Part shown: positions 62,911 to 64,000 of the stretch, in pieces | How positions within the stretch are numbered: position 1 is the first letter of the stretch | Layout of the letters: every line of letters begins with the position of its first letter | Assembly: GCF_023898315.1 (NCBI RefSeq) | Contig: NC_064616.1 | Span: 544,661,602-544,725,601, forward strand | Source: Schistocerca nitens | Lineage: Eukaryota > Arthropoda > Insecta > Orthoptera > Acrididae | Reading direction: 5' to 3' | DNA: 64,000 bases | The notes under the pieces: generated by a model | The model's input: only the letters and a program-made list of their open reading frames with translations | What the model was told of the DNA's origin: nothing | Database searches by the model: none | Translations under genes and position numbers: made by a program

Positions 62911-63415
62911 GGAGAAATCTGACTTCGTTGCATGGTGATGTCATTTGAAATCTGGTAACAATGTAGACAGCACCTGTAGTGGTTTACCTGTACTGTTATC
63001 TGAGAGCGGAGAAATCTGACTTCGTTGCATGGTGATGTCATTTGAAATCTGGTAACAATGTAGACAGCACCCGTAGTGGTTTAGCTGTACTGTTATCTGA
63101 GAGCGGATAAATCTGACTTCAGCCGGCCGAAGTGGCCGTGCGGTAAAAGGCGCTGCAGTCTGGAACCGCAAGACCGCTACGGTCGCAGGTTCGGATCCTG
63201 CCTCGGGCATGGATGTTTGTGATGTCCTTAGGTTAGTTAGGTTTAACTAGTTCTAAGTTCTAGGGGACTAATGACCTCAGCAGTTGAGTCCCATAGTGCT
63301 CAGAGCCTTTTGAACCATTTTGAACCAAATCTGACTTCGCTGCATGGTGATGTCATTTGAAATCTGGTAACAAAGTAGACAGCACCCGTAGTGGCTTAGC
63401 TGTACTGTTATCTGA
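62911..63415. repeat. Three tandem 97-bp units, the third split by a SINE
   Basis: Units start at 62911, 63008 and 63105, each with AAATCTGACTTCGTTGCATG or a close variant, CATTTGAAATCTGGTAACAA and GTACTGTTATCTGAG. The third resumes after the SINE at 63339 and ends near 63415. Identity among units is high. Confidence 0.9.
63109..63338 (+). mobile_element. SINE (family C) within the tandem repeat
   Basis: Body 63121-63326: head GCCGGCCGAAGTGGCCGTGC, box B GGTTCGGATCCTGC, tail CATTTTGAACC. AAATCTGACTTC at 63109-63120 repeats at 63327-63338. Confidence 0.93.
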
Positions 63416-64000
63416 GTTTCTCGCAATGTAAACAAGTTGCCTGTCCACCTTGCCCCCGTATTTATATCGGTACATCTATACTAATAGTACATTATCAGTA
63501 CAAGAAAGACCTCTGCCACCTTAATAAATAAAGAATAAAAATGTTTATGTATAACATCAAGAGAGCGGTTATATAAATGAAGTAATAATTGTATGACTCA
63601 CGGTCAATGGCGTATTGTTAAAGGGGGATATTTCTTTTTCATTCCAACACTCTGAAGACATAATAGTCTGAGGGCCTGAGGGTATGGCGTGAGCGTGAGT
63701 CTTGCGCCGATTTCTAAAGTGTGTTTATCGTCGCTTTGTTTTATTCTGTTATCAGTAGGCAAGGAACACCAATTTACTGCAGTCTGTGAGACGTAAATTT
63801 TAAAAATTCGATTGAAAACATCTCACTTCTACAAAAGTCAGCTGTTTACTTCTTGTACTGAATAAGTATCACTAAGATTGTGACACGTATCCTACGGCAT
63901 TAATGTGAAGCTCGTTATGTTCTTATGTTCAAGAAATTATAAACGCATTTACTTTCAGAGAAGCCCGAATGAGGGAAACTGTTATCAAGATGTGAGTAAA
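63416..64000. other. No recognisable feature
   Basis: AT-rich to the window edge; no motif identified. Confidence 0.45.

Noticed and set aside
1-64000. CRISPR array, bacterial operon or phage content
   Set aside because: No regularly spaced repeats with unique spacers, no long dense coding; intron and transposon content is insect-like.

Overview
The window looks like euchromatin from a large, repeat-rich insect genome. The mix of tRNA-derived SINE families, RTE, jockey/CR1, Penelope, Gypsy, piggyBac and many Tc1/mariner relatives points to an orthopteran (grasshopper or locust type). That assignment is inference from the repeat types, not from a host marker gene. Nothing prokaryotic is present; there is no CRISPR array and no rRNA.

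One host gene can be assembled from splice signals and reading phase. It runs on the + strand from 24276 to 44349. It has five short candidate exons (24276-24318, 38066-38159, 42067-42093, 44025-44239, 44294-44349) whose phases agree at every junction. The predicted product is 144 residues: a signal peptide, an acidic Ser/Thr/Pro-rich ectodomain with two cysteines, and a hydrophobic C-terminal tail ending the protein, as in GPI-anchored proteins. A poly(A) signal lies 37 bases after the stop. I do not recognise the family. Its introns (about 13.7, 3.9 and 1.9 kb, then 54 bp) carry most of the transposons between 24 and 44 kb.

Layout. 1-8 kb: spliced KRBA2-like integrase remnant, internally deleted piggyBac, two mariner-type pseudogenes, 3' end of a jockey-like element. 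7.8-13 kb: Gypsy-like 5' region (tRNA-Pro primer site, protease start) split by a full-length RTE element with an intact 987-residue ORF and 10-bp target duplication. 13-18.6 kb: three Tc1-like pseudogenes. 19.9-21.2 kb: transposon with ~336-bp inverted ends. 24-44 kb: the host gene with nested SINEs, Tc1 remnants, a tRNA-like hairpin element, a 1.25-kb near-perfect palindrome, a tandem tRNA-like array inserted as one unit, and a solo LTR inside a long inverted-repeat element. 44.8-53.6 kb: a hairpin MITE, a Tc1 remnant, two SINEs and a short tandem duplication. 54.2-55.4 kb: Penelope element with GIY-YIG endonuclease and a hammerhead-like motif. 56-58.8 kb: antisense Gypsy gag and integrase pieces and a CR1/jockey 3' end. 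59.9-63.4 kb: a broken non-LTR element holding a solo LTR that itself holds a SINE, then a 97-bp tandem repeat interrupted by another SINE.

Most insertions can be placed in order because target-site duplications survive. Apart from the host gene, only the RTE ORF appears intact.
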